A DNA stretch of 64,000 nucleotides, from positions 62,001 through 126,000 of the forward strand of contig NZ_CP011787.1 in the NCBI RefSeq assembly GCF_001269425.1, written 5' to 3'. Both the position numbers and the translations under genes were made by a program. The stretch comes from Candidatus Palibaumannia cicadellinicola. Lineage in GTDB: Bacteria > Pseudomonadota > Gammaproteobacteria > Enterobacterales > Enterobacteriaceae. Under the pieces are notes generated by a model. The model was not told the origin of the DNA. It saw only the letters and a program-made list of their open reading frames with translations, and made no database searches. Within the stretch, counting starts at the first letter, position 1, and the number at the start of each line of letters is the position of its first letter. Of the stretch, positions 42,101 to 53,864 are shown piece after piece.

Positions 42101-44863
42101 TTAACTAACTTCATCCCAGTTTTTACCTACTCTTATATCTACTTTTAAAGGGATATCAAGCGACACACAACCTTCCATAATCTTTCTAATACTATTAGTA
42201 GCACTTATTATTATATTTTTATGTACTTCAAATACAAGCTCATCGTGTACCTGCATAATCATACAAACCTGTGGTGCTTCTTGCTGTAACCATTTATCTA
42301 TAGCTATCATCGCTATCTTAATAATATCAGCTGATGTCCCTTGCATAGGAGCATTAATTGCAGCACGTTCAGTACTTTTTTTATTGATTTCTGGTAGATA
42401 TAGCCTCCTACCGTAAATAGTAGAAACATATCCTTGTTCTTTAGCTTGTTGAACAACAGTATCCATATACTGCCGTACATATGGATATCGGGCAAAGTAA
42501 AATTTAATATACTTTTCTGCTTCTGAAATAGGCACAGATAATTTTCTCGCTAGACCAAAAGAACTCATACCATAAATTAGTCCAAAGTTAATAGTTTTAG
42601 CACGACTACGTTGATCTGTAGTTACATCATCTATAGATATGTTAAATATTTCTGCTGCTGTAGCAAGATGAATATCTTGTCCAATATAAAATGCATGTGA
42701 CAGGCACATATCACGAGATAAATGCGCTAGTATTCGTAGTTCAATCTGTGAATAATCTGCGACCACAATAAAAAAATTTGGTTGTGCAATAAAAGCCCTG
42801 CGAATCAATCTACCTACTTCGTAGCGTACTGGGATGTTCTGTAGATTAGGACTACTGGAAGAAAGACGTCCTGTAGCAGTTTTTTCTTGATTATAAGATG
42901 TATGTAATCTTTTAGACTTTTGATTAATTAGTAACGGTAGCTTATCAAGATAATTTGATTTTAGCTTAGCTAGGCAGCGATAATCTAAAATTATTTTAGG
43001 TAACTTATATTCTTTAGCAAGAGCTCTAAGTACCTCTTCATTAGTAGAAGGTACACCGCTAGGAGTTTTCTTAAGTACCGGTAGTTTATGTTTATCATAT
43101 AATATAGTGATTAGCTGCTTAGTAGAAGATATATTAAAGTACTCTTTTGCTAGTTTATATGCAGCTACCTTTAATTCATATAATCGATGATTAACATCTA
43201 TTGAGTAGTTAGCTAGAAGATTTTCATCAATCATAACGCCAGTACTCTCAATACGTGCTAGTACTAATAATAAAGGTATTTCTATTATGTTGAATATTTT
43301 TTTTAAATCAGGAATTGCTTCTATGCATGGCCAAAGAAGATTATGTAAACGTAACATAATATCAGTATATTCGTTAGCATAATTTGCTGCTATTTGTATA
43401 GAAATTTTGTTAAATTTTAGTTTATTACGCCCTATTCCTAATATTGTATTTAATCTCACTGTATTATAATTTAGATAATAATTTGCTAAACTTTCTATAT
43501 TATGCTTACAAGATACACTATTGAGCACATAGGACTCTAGCATAATATCAAATATACTCCCAGCTAAATTTATATTATTAAATTTTAATATTAGGTAATT
43601 AAATTTTAAGTTATAGCCTATTTTTACTATAGTGACATCTTCAAAAATTTTTTTAATAAAATATAGTACTTGCGCAACACTTAGTTGATTTGGTGCATTA
43701 CAATAATTATGTCCTACCGGTAGGTAAGCAGCCTTACCAGAACTAATTGCGAAACAGAAACCAACTAAGTTAGCTGTGTAAATATCTTTTACATCCGTTG
43801 TGATATCGAATGAAAAAAATCCGGCGCTACGAATATCAGCTATCAACTGCTTTAATTCAGTAATTTGATAAATAACTTTATAGTATTGTTTTGATAGTTT
43901 TTCAGTAAGTTCACAGTGGTGCTTAATAAGCATAGGATTACTAGAATTGATAACTACTGTAGTGGCTGTTTTTTTTAGCCATCGCCATTTACCTAATTTT
44001 AATTGGAGCATCAATAGATTAAATTCATAAATCTTAAAAAGTAAAATTAGTTTTTCATAATTATGTTCTTTTAACATTAGTTGATGATAATTAATATCTA
44101 GTTTAACATTAGTATTAATAGTAGCTAATTTATAAGAAAGAAATGCTATATCACGATTTTGTTCCAGTTTAGCTACTATATTACGTTTACCACGTAGGCT
44201 TAAATTGATAATTTGATTTAAATTATTAAATAATATATTTATTCCACCTAGCTTGTTGATTAGTACTTTAGCTGTTTTTTTTCCTATACCAGGAACTCCA
44301 GGAATATTATCTGACTTATCGCCCATTAGTGCTAAATAATCAATGATCAATTCTGGTGGTACACCAAATTTATGTTTTACTTCTTTGGGTCCTAAGATGG
44401 TATTAGATATTGTGTTAATTAAATTAATTTGATTTGAAACTAACTGTGCCATATCTTTGTCGCCAGTACTAATTAAAACATTACTACCAGAGTACGCAGC
44501 TTCCTTCGCTAAGGTGCCAATCACATCATCAGATTCTACACCTTGCACCATAAGTATTGGTAATCCCATAGCTTTAATAATTTCATATAAAGGGTTAATC
44601 TGACAATATAGATTATGTGGCATTATAGTACGGTTTTTTTTATAATCTTTATATAATTTATGACGAAATGTTAAACTTTGATCATCAAAAATAACTGCTA
44701 TTTTGTTAGTATGGTATTGTAATAATAGTTTATTTAACATATTTATCATACCGTAAATTGCACCAGTAGGTTCACCATATTTATTAGTTAGCTGTGGAAA
44801 AGCATGATAAGCACGGTAAAGATAGAATGAACCATCGATTAAAAGTAAATTATTGTTTACCAT
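42101..44863 (-). CDS. polA: DNA polymerase I with altered proofreading site
   Basis: Pol I fills repair gaps and removes Okazaki primers. All three domains remain over 920 residues (E. coli 928): the 5' nuclease (LLIDGSFYLYRAYHA, STGDKDMAQLV, GDKSDNIPGVPGIGKKTA), the 3'-5' exonuclease fold and the polymerase (VADYSQIELR, RSRAKTINFGLIYGM, VHDELVFEVH). Polymerase and 5' nuclease residues are conserved. In the exonuclease the catalytic set (E. coli D355, E357, D424, D501) reads FDITTD, NLKFN and YANEY, so only D355 survives while E357, D424 and D501 are Thr, Asn and Tyr. Proofreading is therefore probably lost. Confidence 0.96.
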   Translation of the reverse strand: MVNNNLLLIDGSFYLYRAYHAFPQLTNKYGEPTGAIYGMINMLNKLLLQYHTNKIAVIFDDQSLTFRHKLYKDYKKNRTIMPHNLYCQINPLYEIIKAMGLPILMVQGVESDDVIGTLAKEAAYSGSNVLISTGDKDMAQLVSNQINLINTISNTILGPKEVKHKFGVPPELIIDYLALMGDKSDNIPGVPGIGKKTAKVLINKLGGINILFNNLNQIINLSLRGKRNIVAKLEQNRDIAFLSYKLATINTNVKLDINYHQLMLKEHNYEKLILLFKIYEFNLLMLQLKLGKWRWLKKTATTVVINSSNPMLIKHHCELTEKLSKQYYKVIYQITELKQLIADIRSAGFFSFDITTDVKDIYTANLVGFCFAISSGKAAYLPVGHNYCNAPNQLSVAQVLYFIKKIFEDVTIVKIGYNLKFNYLILKFNNINLAGSIFDIMLESYVLNSVSCKHNIESLANYYLNYNTVRLNTILGIGRNKLKFNKISIQIAANYANEYTDIMLRLHNLLWPCIEAIPDLKKIFNIIEIPLLLVLARIESTGVMIDENLLANYSIDVNHRLYELKVAAYKLAKEYFNISSTKQLITILYDKHKLPVLKKTPSGVPSTNEEVLRALAKEYKLPKIILDYRCLAKLKSNYLDKLPLLINQKSKRLHTSYNQEKTATGRLSSSSPNLQNIPVRYEVGRLIRRAFIAQPNFFIVVADYSQIELRILAHLSRDMCLSHAFYIGQDIHLATAAEIFNISIDDVTTDQRSRAKTINFGLIYGMSSFGLARKLSVPISEAEKYIKFYFARYPYVRQYMDTVVQQAKEQGYVSTIYGRRLYLPEINKKSTERAAINAPMQGTSADIIKIAMIAIDKWLQQEAPQVCMIMQVHDELVFEVHKNIIISATNSIRKIMEGCVSLDIPLKVDIRVGKNWDEVS

Positions 44864-45132
44864 ATATAATACTATATACCATATAATTAGTTATTTTGTG
44901 TTAAATAAATTTTATTTCAATGACCCTAGTCAGGTACTATATTTATATTTATATATTTTATAAAATAATTAATTTAAATAAATTATATGATTTATAAAAT
45001 AAATTATTTTGTTACTGCTTATATATAAGCAGTATACTGTAAATGCTAGACTTGAACAGTCCTAACTAGTTAGTTACTAATAACTAATAATTGATATATT
45101 TTACATAAAAAGGTTATTTTTATTTTTAAATT

Positions 45133-46275
45133 ATGAGCTATCAGGTACTTGCACGTAAGTGGCGTCCACAAAACTTTTCTGAAGTCGTCGGTCAAGAACA
45201 TGTTATTACTGCGCTGACTAATAGTTTGGTGTTAGGAAGAATTCATCATTCATATCTATTATCTGGTACTCGCGGAGTAGGTAAAACAACTATTGCACGC
45301 TTACTAGCTAAATGTTTAAATTGTGAAAAAGGGATAACTACTATTCCATGTAGTGAGTGTAAAAGTTGCCGTGAAATTACAAATAATTGTTTTGTTGATT
45401 TCATTGAGATAGATGCTGCCTCAAGCAGCAAGGTAGAAGATACTCGTGAAATTTTAGATCATATACAGTATGTCCCCACAAACGGTCGTTTCAAAATATA
45501 CCTAATCGACGAAGTACATATGTTATCTAGACATAGTTTTAATGCGCTGCTAAAAACTCTAGAAGAGCCTCTTGCACATATTAAATTTCTGCTAGCTACT
45601 ACTGATCCACAAAAGATACCTCTTACTATTTTGTCAAGATGTCTACAATTTCATCTAACTACTCTTAATATTAACCAAATATGTAACCAGTTAAGTAAAA
45701 TATTAACTGCTGAAAAAATTAATACCGAACAGCGTGCATTAAAACTAATAGCACGTGCAGCATATGGTAGTATGCGTGATGCACTAAGTATTACTGATAA
45801 AGCTATTGCTATTGGTCAAGGGATAGTAAGTGTAGAAGCTGTTAGTGTAATGCTTGGTACTATTAATACAGAACAATCATTAGCATTAATAGAAGCATTA
45901 GTAAATAAAAATGGTTCAAATATGATGAAACAGCTAGCTAAATGTGCAGAACTAGGTATTAACTGGGACAATTTATTAGTCGATATATTATCTATTCTAC
46001 ATCGTATTGCTTTAGCTCAGATAGTCCCTGAGACAAAATACTATGATGATTATCTTAATAATAAACTTATACCTAATATACTTAATTTAACAAAAATGAT
46101 TTCACCAGAAGATATACAACTATTTTATCAAATTATTCTAATTGGTCGCAAAGAACTACCTTATGCGCCAGATCAGCGAATGGGGGTAGAAATGACTATG
46201 TTGCGTGCGCTAGCTTTTCACCCTGTATCAATAAACCAAACATCATTTTCGGCTGCATATATCAATAATAATTGA
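45133..46275 (+). CDS. dnaX: DNA polymerase III clamp-loader subunit, gamma form only
   Basis: DnaX loads the sliding clamp. The 380-residue protein has the AAA+ ATPase (GTRGVGKTT, zinc module CLNC..CSECKSC, DEVHMLSRHSFNALLKTLEEP, sensor SRCLQF) and domain III up to KELPYAPDQRMGVEMTMLRALAFHP. It stops shortly after, whereas E. coli tau has 643 residues and gamma 431. The tau-specific domains that bind DnaB and the polymerase alpha subunit are absent, as is the A-rich frameshift signal. The 216 bases to ybaB show no convincing remnant. Confidence 0.95.
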   Translation: MSYQVLARKWRPQNFSEVVGQEHVITALTNSLVLGRIHHSYLLSGTRGVGKTTIARLLAKCLNCEKGITTIPCSECKSCREITNNCFVDFIEIDAASSSKVEDTREILDHIQYVPTNGRFKIYLIDEVHMLSRHSFNALLKTLEEPLAHIKFLLATTDPQKIPLTILSRCLQFHLTTLNINQICNQLSKILTAEKINTEQRALKLIARAAYGSMRDALSITDKAIAIGQGIVSVEAVSVMLGTINTEQSLALIEALVNKNGSNMMKQLAKCAELGINWDNLLVDILSILHRIALAQIVPETKYYDDYLNNKLIPNILNLTKMISPEDIQLFYQIILIGRKELPYAPDQRMGVEMTMLRALAFHPVSINQTSFSAAYINNN

Positions 46276-46491
46276 TAAAAAAATTATTAATGTTTGACAA
46301 GTAACGACTTATTAAAATAAAACAATAAGCATACGACTACAAATTTTGTCTATGCCGTATTAAATGAATATAAATTCAATCAATCTAAAAAATTATCCAG
46401 CAAATCCAAGCCTATCTAATATAAATTACTGGATTGATACTAATGTTTATCGGCATATATTAATTATTATTCTACATAGAGAGATTAAATA

Positions 46492-46821
46492 ATGTTTAAT
46501 AAAGATGGAATTAATGATCTGATGAAGCAAGCACAACAAATGCAGGACCAAATGCAAAAAATACAAGAAGAAATAGCTAAAATAGAAGTTATTGGAGAGT
46601 CAGGTGCTGGTCTAGTGCAAGTAACAATAAATGGAAACCATAATTGTCGTGGCATAAAAGTAGATAAAAGTTTACTAGATGATGATAAAGATATGTTAGA
46701 AGATTTGATTGCTGCTGCATTCAACGATGCGACTCGTCGTATTTCAGAAATACAAAAAGAAAAAATGACATTAGTTTCTAGCAGCATGTCGCTTCCGTTT
46801 GGTTTTAATTTACCATTTTAA
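46492..46821 (+). CDS. ybaB: Nucleoid-associated protein YbaB/EbfC
   Basis: A 109-residue DNA-binding dimer protein of the YbaB family, same length as E. coli. It has the helical [18 protein letters not shown] start, [15 protein letters not shown] in the sheet and [14 protein letters not shown]. It sits between dnaX and htpG; recR, which lies between ybaB and htpG in E. coli, is missing from the 249-base gap. Confidence 0.95.
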   Translation: MFNKDGINDLMKQAQQMQDQMQKIQEEIAKIEVIGESGAGLVQVTINGNHNCRGIKVDKSLLDDDKDMLEDLIAAAFNDATRRISEIQKEKMTLVSSSMSLPFGFNLPF

Positions 46822-47070
46822 GTTTAAGGCTTTAATAAATTTAACTTACTATAAGCCAATAGTATTGATTATATACCGCCCAATAAGTAACATGGGCGGA
46901 AATTGCTACTATTTGCTAGTTAGTTTTTATGCTACATATTAGTTTTGAGATAAAATCTACTATTCTTTGTAAGAATCTGCTTGAAAGATTATTCACTGAT
47001 CCCCATTAATTCATAATTACCTGATTTGCACCTATCTATTTAAGTATAGATAATAGAGGTTATTATTAGT

Positions 47071-48996
47071 ATGAAAGAAAAAGAAACAAGAGGATTTCAA
47101 TCAGAAGTAAAGCAGTTACTTAATCTAATGATTAATTCCCTTTATTCAAATAAAGAAATTTTTTTGCGTGAACTAATTTCAAATGCTTCAGATGCTGCAG
47201 ATAAATTACGTTTTCGTGCTTTAGAACAACCTGACCTATATGAAGGAAATGGTGAACTACGTGTGCGCATATTATTTGATAAAGACAAACGTACTATTAC
47301 GCTGATCGATAATGGTATAGGAATGCAGCGTAATGAGGTAATAGATAATCTAGGTACTATTGCGAAATCTGGTACTAAAGCTTTTCTTAACTCTATGAGT
47401 ACAGATAATGTTAAAGATAACCAGTTGATTGGCCAATTCGGTGTTGGCTTTTATTCTGCATTTATAGTAGCTGAAAAAGTAATAGTAAGCACTCGTGCTG
47501 CAGGTACTACTTATGATCAAGGAGTATATTGGGAATCTACTGGTGAAGGTGATTATACCATAGCATCTATTAATAGACCTGAGCGTGGAACAGAAATTAC
47601 CTTGTATCTACGTAAAGGTGAAGAAGAATTTCTAAATGAATTAAGAATAAAAAATATTATTAGTAAGTACTCTGATCATATTAGCCTACCGATTGAGATG
47701 TTAACTAATATTAATCAAGATACAAAAAATAAAGCAGATAACAATGAAGATAAAAAAGATGTCGTCATCGGTAACTGGGAAACCATTAATCAAGCTAATG
47801 CACTTTGGACTCGTAATAAATCTGATATAAGTAATGAAGAATATAAAAATTTTTACAGGCATATTTCCCATAATGTTAACGAACCACTAATATGGAGCCA
47901 TAATCGTATTGAAGGGAAGCAAGATTATACTTGCTTACTTTATATCCCAGCTGATGCCCCTTGGGGTATTTGGAATAGAGATTATAAATATGGTCTAAAA
48001 CTATACGTTAAGCGTGTGCTTATAATGGATGACGCAGAATATTTTCTACCTAACTATCTACGTTTTATAAAAGGGATAATAGATTCAAACGATTTACCAC
48101 TGAATATTTCGCGTGAAATACTACAAAATAGTAGAATCACGCAAAGCTTAAAAAGTGCTATTATTAAACGTATTCTATCTATGATAGAAAAATTAGCAAA
48201 AAATAAAGAAAAGTACAATTCTTTCTGGAAAAATTTTGGCATAGTTATAAAAGAAGGACCAGCTGAAGATCCATCAAATATTTCAATAATAGCAAAACTA
48301 CTTCGTTTTGCATCTACTTATTGTAATAGTGATCAACAAACAGTATCACTAGATGAGTATATTAGTAGAATGCTTGAAAAGCAGGATAAGATTTACTACA
48401 TTAGTGCAGATAGTTACGCTGCAGCAAAAAGTAGCCCACATATAGAATTATTACAAAAAAAAGGAATAGAAGTTTTATTACTATTTGATCGTATTGATGG
48501 ATGGATGATGAACTATCTAACAGAATTTAACGGAAAGTTATTCCAGTTAGTAAGTAAAGCTGATCTCAACTTAGATAATATTTCTCAGGAAAATGTAGCT
48601 GAAAATAAAGAAATAGAAAAAAAAGCTTGGGAGCCATTTATTAATCGTGTCCAAAGTTATTTGGGTAACAGAATTAAAGAAGTACGATTAACAAATCGTT
48701 TAACTGATACACCAGCTATTGTTACCATAGAATCTAACGATATGACAACTCAGATGGCTAAACTGATCGTAGCAGCAGGCCATATGAAACCTGAAATAAA
48801 GTATATTTTTGAAATTAATCCAGAACATAAACTAGTTAAACTTGCAGCAAATATTAATGATAATAAAATATTTAATGAATGGGTAGAACTACTATTTGAT
48901 CAAGCTCTATTTATTGAGTGTGGAACTTTAGAAGATCCTAATAAATTTGTGCGGCGTATTAATAATTTATTAACCAATATAACAACTACTACTTAG
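47071..48996 (+). CDS. htpG: Hsp90 chaperone HtpG
   Basis: HtpG is the bacterial Hsp90. The 641-residue protein has the GHKL ATP site ([34 protein letters not shown]), the middle domain with [10 protein letters not shown] and SREILQNSR, and a C-terminal dimerisation domain. It is a little longer than E. coli (624) through a Lys/Asp/Asn-rich insertion around [11 protein letters not shown]. adk follows after 25 bases with a good AAGGAA ribosome site. Confidence 0.97.
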   Translation: MKEKETRGFQSEVKQLLNLMINSLYSNKEIFLRELISNASDAADKLRFRALEQPDLYEGNGELRVRILFDKDKRTITLIDNGIGMQRNEVIDNLGTIAKSGTKAFLNSMSTDNVKDNQLIGQFGVGFYSAFIVAEKVIVSTRAAGTTYDQGVYWESTGEGDYTIASINRPERGTEITLYLRKGEEEFLNELRIKNIISKYSDHISLPIEMLTNINQDTKNKADNNEDKKDVVIGNWETINQANALWTRNKSDISNEEYKNFYRHISHNVNEPLIWSHNRIEGKQDYTCLLYIPADAPWGIWNRDYKYGLKLYVKRVLIMDDAEYFLPNYLRFIKGIIDSNDLPLNISREILQNSRITQSLKSAIIKRILSMIEKLAKNKEKYNSFWKNFGIVIKEGPAEDPSNISIIAKLLRFASTYCNSDQQTVSLDEYISRMLEKQDKIYYISADSYAAAKSSPHIELLQKKGIEVLLLFDRIDGWMMNYLTEFNGKLFQLVSKADLNLDNISQENVAENKEIEKKAWEPFINRVQSYLGNRIKEVRLTNRLTDTPAIVTIESNDMTTQMAKLIVAAGHMKPEIKYIFEINPEHKLVKLAANINDNKIFNEWVELLFDQALFIECGTLEDPNKFVRRINNLLTNITTTT

Positions 48997-49021
48997 TTTA
49001 ACTAAGTAAGGAAATTCATTA

Positions 49022-49684
49022 ATGCGTATTATTTTACTAGGAGCTCCTGGTTCTGGTAAAGGTACTCAAGCAACATTTATTATGAAAAAATACGGTATTC
49101 CGCATATTTCAACAGGAGCTATGTTACGTGCTGCGGTTCATAAAAACACTGCATTAGGAAAACAAGTTAAAGTTATTCTGGATGCAGGAAAACTAGTAAC
49201 TGATAACTTAGTAATTAAGTTAGTAAAAGAAAGAATTAGACATAAAGACTGTAGTAATGGTTTTTTATTAGATGGTTTTCCCCGTACTATTACTCAAGCT
49301 GAAGCAATGAAAGTAGCTGGAATACAAGTAGATATCGTGCTTGCTTTAATTATTTCTGATGATATTATCATTAACCGTATTATTGGTCGTAGGGTTCATG
49401 AACCTTCTGGCCGTGTTTATCACATTAAATTTAATCCTCCAAAAAAAGATAATATAGATGATGTGACTGGTGAAGTTCTAACTATACGTAAAGATGATAA
49501 GGAAGAAATAGTACGCCAACGTCTAGCAGAATACGCTCAACAGACCGAACTACTAATAAAGCACTATAGTAGTAAAAAAAATAAAACAATAAATTCTACT
49601 AGTTTTTTTTCTATAAACGCACAACGTAATATTAGTGAGGTAAGTAGAGAAATAGTTAATATTATTGGAGGAATTGATAATTAA
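49022..49684 (+). CDS. adk: Adenylate kinase
   Basis: Adk interconverts AMP, ADP and ATP. The 220-residue product has the P-loop [10 protein letters not shown] (residues 7-16), AMP-binding [15 protein letters not shown] and the lid [19 protein letters not shown]. Complete and of family length (214 in E. coli), with a slightly longer Lys/Asn-rich segment near the C-terminus. It ends four bases from convergent purK. Confidence 0.97.
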   Translation: MRIILLGAPGSGKGTQATFIMKKYGIPHISTGAMLRAAVHKNTALGKQVKVILDAGKLVTDNLVIKLVKERIRHKDCSNGFLLDGFPRTITQAEAMKVAGIQVDIVLALIISDDIIINRIIGRRVHEPSGRVYHIKFNPPKKDNIDDVTGEVLTIRKDDKEEIVRQRLAEYAQQTELLIKHYSSKKNKTINSTSFFSINAQRNISEVSREIVNIIGGIDN

Positions 49685-49687
49685 TAA

Positions 49688-50761
49688 TTATCCTAACTGT
49701 TTTATAGCCCAATCAATTCCCAACTTATATTCAACTGGTAAGTGTTGCTGAAGGTACTGTAAACTTTTATTTAGTCTATCATGATCAGGATGACAAATAT
49801 TTATGTGACCGACCTTACGTCCAGGACGTACTTTTTTATCATACCAATGTAGATTCACTAATGGATCATACAACCAATTATTATTTATATCTGTACCTAT
49901 GATGTTAATCATTACTGATGGTGCTGTAATAATAGGTGTTGGTAGCGGTAAATTAATAATAGCACGTAAATGTAGTTCAAATTGACTAATTGATGCACCA
50001 TTTTGTGTCCAATGACCGCTATTATGTACACGCGGTGCTAATTCATTGATAAGTAAATTATTTCCTATTAGAAAACACTCCATAGCCATTACGCCAACAT
50101 AATTTAGTTTGTTTAAAATTAAACCTAGCATTTTTTCAGCATTTTTTTGTAAAGTATTATATTGATATGGAAAAACAACACAAACTCTTAATATACCATT
50201 TTGATGAAAATTTTTTGTTAATGGATAGAAAACAATAGTACCATTCGTACTCCTAGCACCTAATATTGATATTTCTTCGTCAAAATCAATACCTTTTTCT
50301 ACAATACACTGACCATAACATTCAAGCGGTAGTATTATTTTTTCGCCAGAACGAAACTGCCATTGACCACGTCCGTCATACCCACCTAATCTACATTTAA
50401 CTATAGCAAAATAGTTAAATAAAACCAAAATGTCTTGCAATTGCTTAATATTGTGTAGTTGTTTCCAAGGTGCTGTTGCTAAATTTAGTTTATTAAGCAA
50501 TTTTTTTTGCTTTAATCTATCTGATAGAATATTAAATAATTTAATATTAATAAAATTATTATTGTTAGCTAATTTTCTAGTAATTTCATTATCTGGCCAT
50601 CTTTCTATTTCTGCAGTAATAACACTGTTATGAAATAATATTGATTCTACTGGCTTAGTAGTGTCTACGCTTATTGGAAAAACAGAAATCCCTAATTGCT
50701 CACCGGCTTGATGTAACATACTACCTAATTGTCCATTTCCAAGAACTACAACTGACTTCAA
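49688..50761 (-). CDS. purK: N5-CAIR synthetase PurK
   Basis: PurK is an ATP-grasp enzyme that carboxylates AIR with bicarbonate to N5-CAIR. The 357-residue protein has [40 protein letters not shown] and the metal-binding [14 protein letters not shown]. Its ATG overlaps the purE stop by four bases, giving a coupled purEK operon as in E. coli. Confidence 0.96.
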   Translation of the reverse strand: MKSVVVLGNGQLGSMLHQAGEQLGISVFPISVDTTKPVESILFHNSVITAEIERWPDNEITRKLANNNNFINIKLFNILSDRLKQKKLLNKLNLATAPWKQLHNIKQLQDILVLFNYFAIVKCRLGGYDGRGQWQFRSGEKIILPLECYGQCIVEKGIDFDEEISILGARSTNGTIVFYPLTKNFHQNGILRVCVVFPYQYNTLQKNAEKMLGLILNKLNYVGVMAMECFLIGNNLLINELAPRVHNSGHWTQNGASISQFELHLRAIINLPLPTPIITAPSVMINIIGTDINNNWLYDPLVNLHWYDKKVRPGRKVGHINICHPDHDRLNKSLQYLQQHLPVEYKLGIDWAIKQLG

Positions 50762-51288
50762 TTTTTTTTCCTCGGATCGGAGTTAATAAGAATATCTTCA
50801 GTTTGTTGTGTTCTCCATTTACTGAGCTTTACATAAATAGAGGCATCATTTAATGCTATAATTTGCGCAGCAAATAATGCTGCGTTAATAGCACCAGATT
50901 TTCCAATAGCCAGTGTTCCTACTGGAATCCCGCTAGGCATTTGAACAATTGAGTATAGACTATCAATTCCGCTTAGCATAGTACTTGGTACTGGCACTCC
51001 TAATACTGGTAATAAAGTTTTAGCTGCTAGCATACCAGGAAGGTGTGCAGCACCTCCTGCTCCAGCAATAATAATCTTATAACCATTGATTGCTGCCTGT
51101 TCTGCAAATAAAAATAGCTTATCTGGAGTACGATGTGCGGAAATAATTTCAACATCAAAGGAAATACCTAGCATAATTAGCATTTCTGCTGAAAATTGCA
51201 TTGTTTTCCAGTCACTTTTGGAACCCATGACAATAGCTATTTGTACTGATTCACTATTAGATGTCATTCTATTAAAATTCCTTATCAA
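50758..51288 (-). CDS. purE: N5-CAIR mutase PurE
   Basis: PurE moves the carboxyl group to give CAIR, the PurC substrate. The 176-residue protein has [19 protein letters not shown] and [16 protein letters not shown], with [10 protein letters not shown] and the [13 protein letters not shown] loop. The first few residues before [13 protein letters not shown] are extra; an internal start is possible. Overlaps purK by four bases. Confidence 0.96.
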   Translation of the reverse strand: MIRNFNRMTSNSESVQIAIVMGSKSDWKTMQFSAEMLIMLGISFDVEIISAHRTPDKLFLFAEQAAINGYKIIIAGAGGAAHLPGMLAAKTLLPVLGVPVPSTMLSGIDSLYSIVQMPSGIPVGTLAIGKSGAINAALFAAQIIALNDASIYVKLSKWRTQQTEDILINSDPRKKN

Positions 51289-51434
51289 ATTAATTAATAA
51301 TTATGTGATAAATTTGACATAAGTAGTTGACTTTTAAAAAAGTAATCATTTTAATTTAATTAGTATAGAATACAAATTTACTTTAGTAATAAAAATAAAT
51401 TATATTTTAAGTAAAATCATAAAACAGAATTTTT

Positions 51435-52831
51435 ATGTTAAATATTTTTAATACTTTTACAAGAAAAAAGAAAAATTTATACCTATTAATACTGGTAAAG
51501 TAGGTTTGTACGTATGTGGTATTACTGCATATGACCTATGTCATATTGGACATGGGCGTACCTTTGTTGTATTTGACATAGTTACTAGATATTTACGTTA
51601 TTGTGGTTATGAAGTTAATTACATACGAAATATAACAGATATTGATGATAAAATTATTAAACGTTCTGCTAAAAATGGCGAAACTATCAAGCAACTTACC
51701 GATAAAATGATAGCTGAAATGTACATTGATTTAGATAAACTAAATATTTTACGTCCTAATGTCGAACCAAAAGCTACACAGTATATAACAGATATCATTC
51801 ACTTAATAAGTTATTTAATTAATAATAAATATGCATATGTATCTACTAATGGTGATGTTATGTTTGCAGTACACAGTGCACATAATTACGGAATGTTATC
51901 TCGTCAAAATATAGATAAGTTAAAAATTGGATCAAAGTTTAAAACAAATGATGTAAAACTTAATAAAATTGATTTTGTACTATGGAAAATATCTAAATAT
52001 GGTGAGCCAAGCTGGTCTTCACCTTGGGGTAACGGTCGTCCAGGTTGGCATATTGAGTGCTCTACTATGAGCTATAAAAATTTAGGTAAATATTTTGATA
52101 TCCACGGCGGAGGATTAGATTTAATTTTTCCACATCATGAAAATGAAATTGCACAGTCAACTTGTGCATATAATAGTCCTTACGTTAACTACTGGATGCA
52201 CTCTGGTCTGGTCATGATTGGAAAAGAAAAAATGTCTAAATCATTGAATAATTTTTTGACTTTACGTGATGTTATAAATTGTTATGATGCGGAAACAGTC
52301 CGTTTTTTCCTAATGTCTAGTCATTATCGTAAACCACTTCATTATAGCGAAAAAAATCTAATACAGTCTAGGGCCGCACTTGAAAGCTTGTATATAGCCA
52401 TAAGAGGTACGGATAATAATATCCAACCATCAGGTGGAGAAAAATTTATACAGCAATTTACTGTAGCTATGAATAACGATTTTAATACTCCAGAAGCTTA
52501 TTCAGTATTGTTTAATATCGCTCATGAAGTAAATCGTCTTAAAAAACATTTTGATAAAGCAGCAGCACAAGGAATGGCAGCTACGCTACGAAATCTAGCA
52601 AATATTCTAGGAATATTAGAATTAGATCCAGAAATATTTTTTCATGAGAAGAATTTTTATAATCTTGATAATGATAAAGCAATAATTGAAAAACTGATTC
52701 AGCAACGGAATCAAGGAAGAAAAATTGGTCAATGGGACAAAGCGGACCAAGCACGTAAAAAGCTAAATGCTATGGGCATTATACTAGAGGATACAAAAAA
52801 TGGTACTACTATCTGGCGCAGATATAGGTAG
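51435..52831 (+). CDS. cysS: Cysteinyl-tRNA synthetase with a frameshift in a poly-A run at codon 13
   Basis: CysRS charges tRNA-Cys and is essential. The ATG at 51435 starts [13 protein letters not shown], matching E. coli MLKIFNTLTRQKE. The A run at 51471-51475 has five bases where six are needed; with six the frame reads [18 protein letters not shown], exactly as E. coli in length. As written, translation stops at a TAG at 51501. The rest is intact from TTG 51506: zinc ligand [33 protein letters not shown] and KMSKS. Starting at the TTG would drop 24 residues including the first strand. Slippage or a base-call error are the alternatives to inactivation, which is unlikely for an essential gene. 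Confidence 0.88.
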
Positions 52832-52857
52832 CGAAAATTAATTATACATACTTTACT

Positions 52858-53718
52858 TTAGTAGGTGTAGGTCATTTCTTCACAAGCCTGTAAAGTGTTT
52901 TGCATAAGTGTAGCCACTGTCATCGGTCCTACTCCTCCAGGAACAGGAGTAATATAAGCAGCACGTTCTACAGCTGATAAAAACTCTATATCACCTACTA
53001 ATTTACCATTTTTAAGACAGTTAATACCTACATCGATCACTACAGCATCTTTTTTTATCCAGTTACCAGGAATAAAACTAGCTTGACCTACCGCAACTAC
53101 TAGTAAATCAGCATTATTTATATGCTGCGGTAAATCACGAGTTAAACGATGCGTAATAGTAACAGTACACCCAGCTAACAAGAGTTCCATACCCATAGGT
53201 CTACCAACTATATTTGAAGCACCTACAACCACAGCATTCATACCAACGGTATTAATATTATATTTTTCAAGTAGTGTTATAATGCCACGCGGGGTACAAG
53301 GACGTAGTCTAGGTGCGCGTTGACATAGGCGACCAATATTATATGGGTTAAAACCATCAACATCTTTATTAGGAGCAATACGCTCTAAAACACTCCTATT
53401 ATTAATCCCTGCTGGTAATGGTAACTGTACTAGTACTCCATCTACCCTATTATCAGCATTTAATTGATCAATCAAAAATAATAATTCAGATTCTTTTACA
53501 GTATTTGGTAAATCATAATAACGAGAGATAAAACCGACTTCTTCACATGCTTTGCGTTTATTAGCAACATAAATTTTTGAAGCTGAATTACAACCAACTA
53601 GTACTACAGCTAGACATGGTGCAGTTTTTCCTGACTGTACACGTATTTCTACAAGTTGTTTAACTTCACTTATAATGTTCCTAGCAACTTTTTTACCATC
53701 AATTATTTTTGCAACCAT
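52858..53718 (-). CDS. folD: Methylenetetrahydrofolate dehydrogenase/cyclohydrolase
   Basis: FolD makes 10-formyl-THF, the donor for purine formylation. The 286-residue protein has [11 protein letters not shown] (catalytic Tyr and Lys), [30 protein letters not shown] for NADP and [12 protein letters not shown]. Family length. As in E. coli it lies near argU. Confidence 0.97.
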   Translation of the reverse strand: MVAKIIDGKKVARNIISEVKQLVEIRVQSGKTAPCLAVVLVGCNSASKIYVANKRKACEEVGFISRYYDLPNTVKESELLFLIDQLNADNRVDGVLVQLPLPAGINNRSVLERIAPNKDVDGFNPYNIGRLCQRAPRLRPCTPRGIITLLEKYNINTVGMNAVVVGASNIVGRPMGMELLLAGCTVTITHRLTRDLPQHINNADLLVVAVGQASFIPGNWIKKDAVVIDVGINCLKNGKLVGDIEFLSAVERAAYITPVPGGVGPMTVATLMQNTLQACEEMTYTY

Positions 53719-53864
53719 TTTAATAAATTATCCATAATGTTAATAGTTAATAATATAAAAGCAATTGACTAAATAGTTAGCCTAGGTATAATAAAAATAA
53801 CATCATAAATTAATATAAATAATACATAATAGATAATTATAATATATAGATCTATATCTATCAT

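Noticed and set aside
46876..46899. CCGCCC/GGGCGG hairpin between ybaB and htpG
   Set aside because: The 6-bp stem is GC-rich for this region, but there is no T tail and no known RNA; it may be a relic of recR sequence, and support is too thin for a feature.
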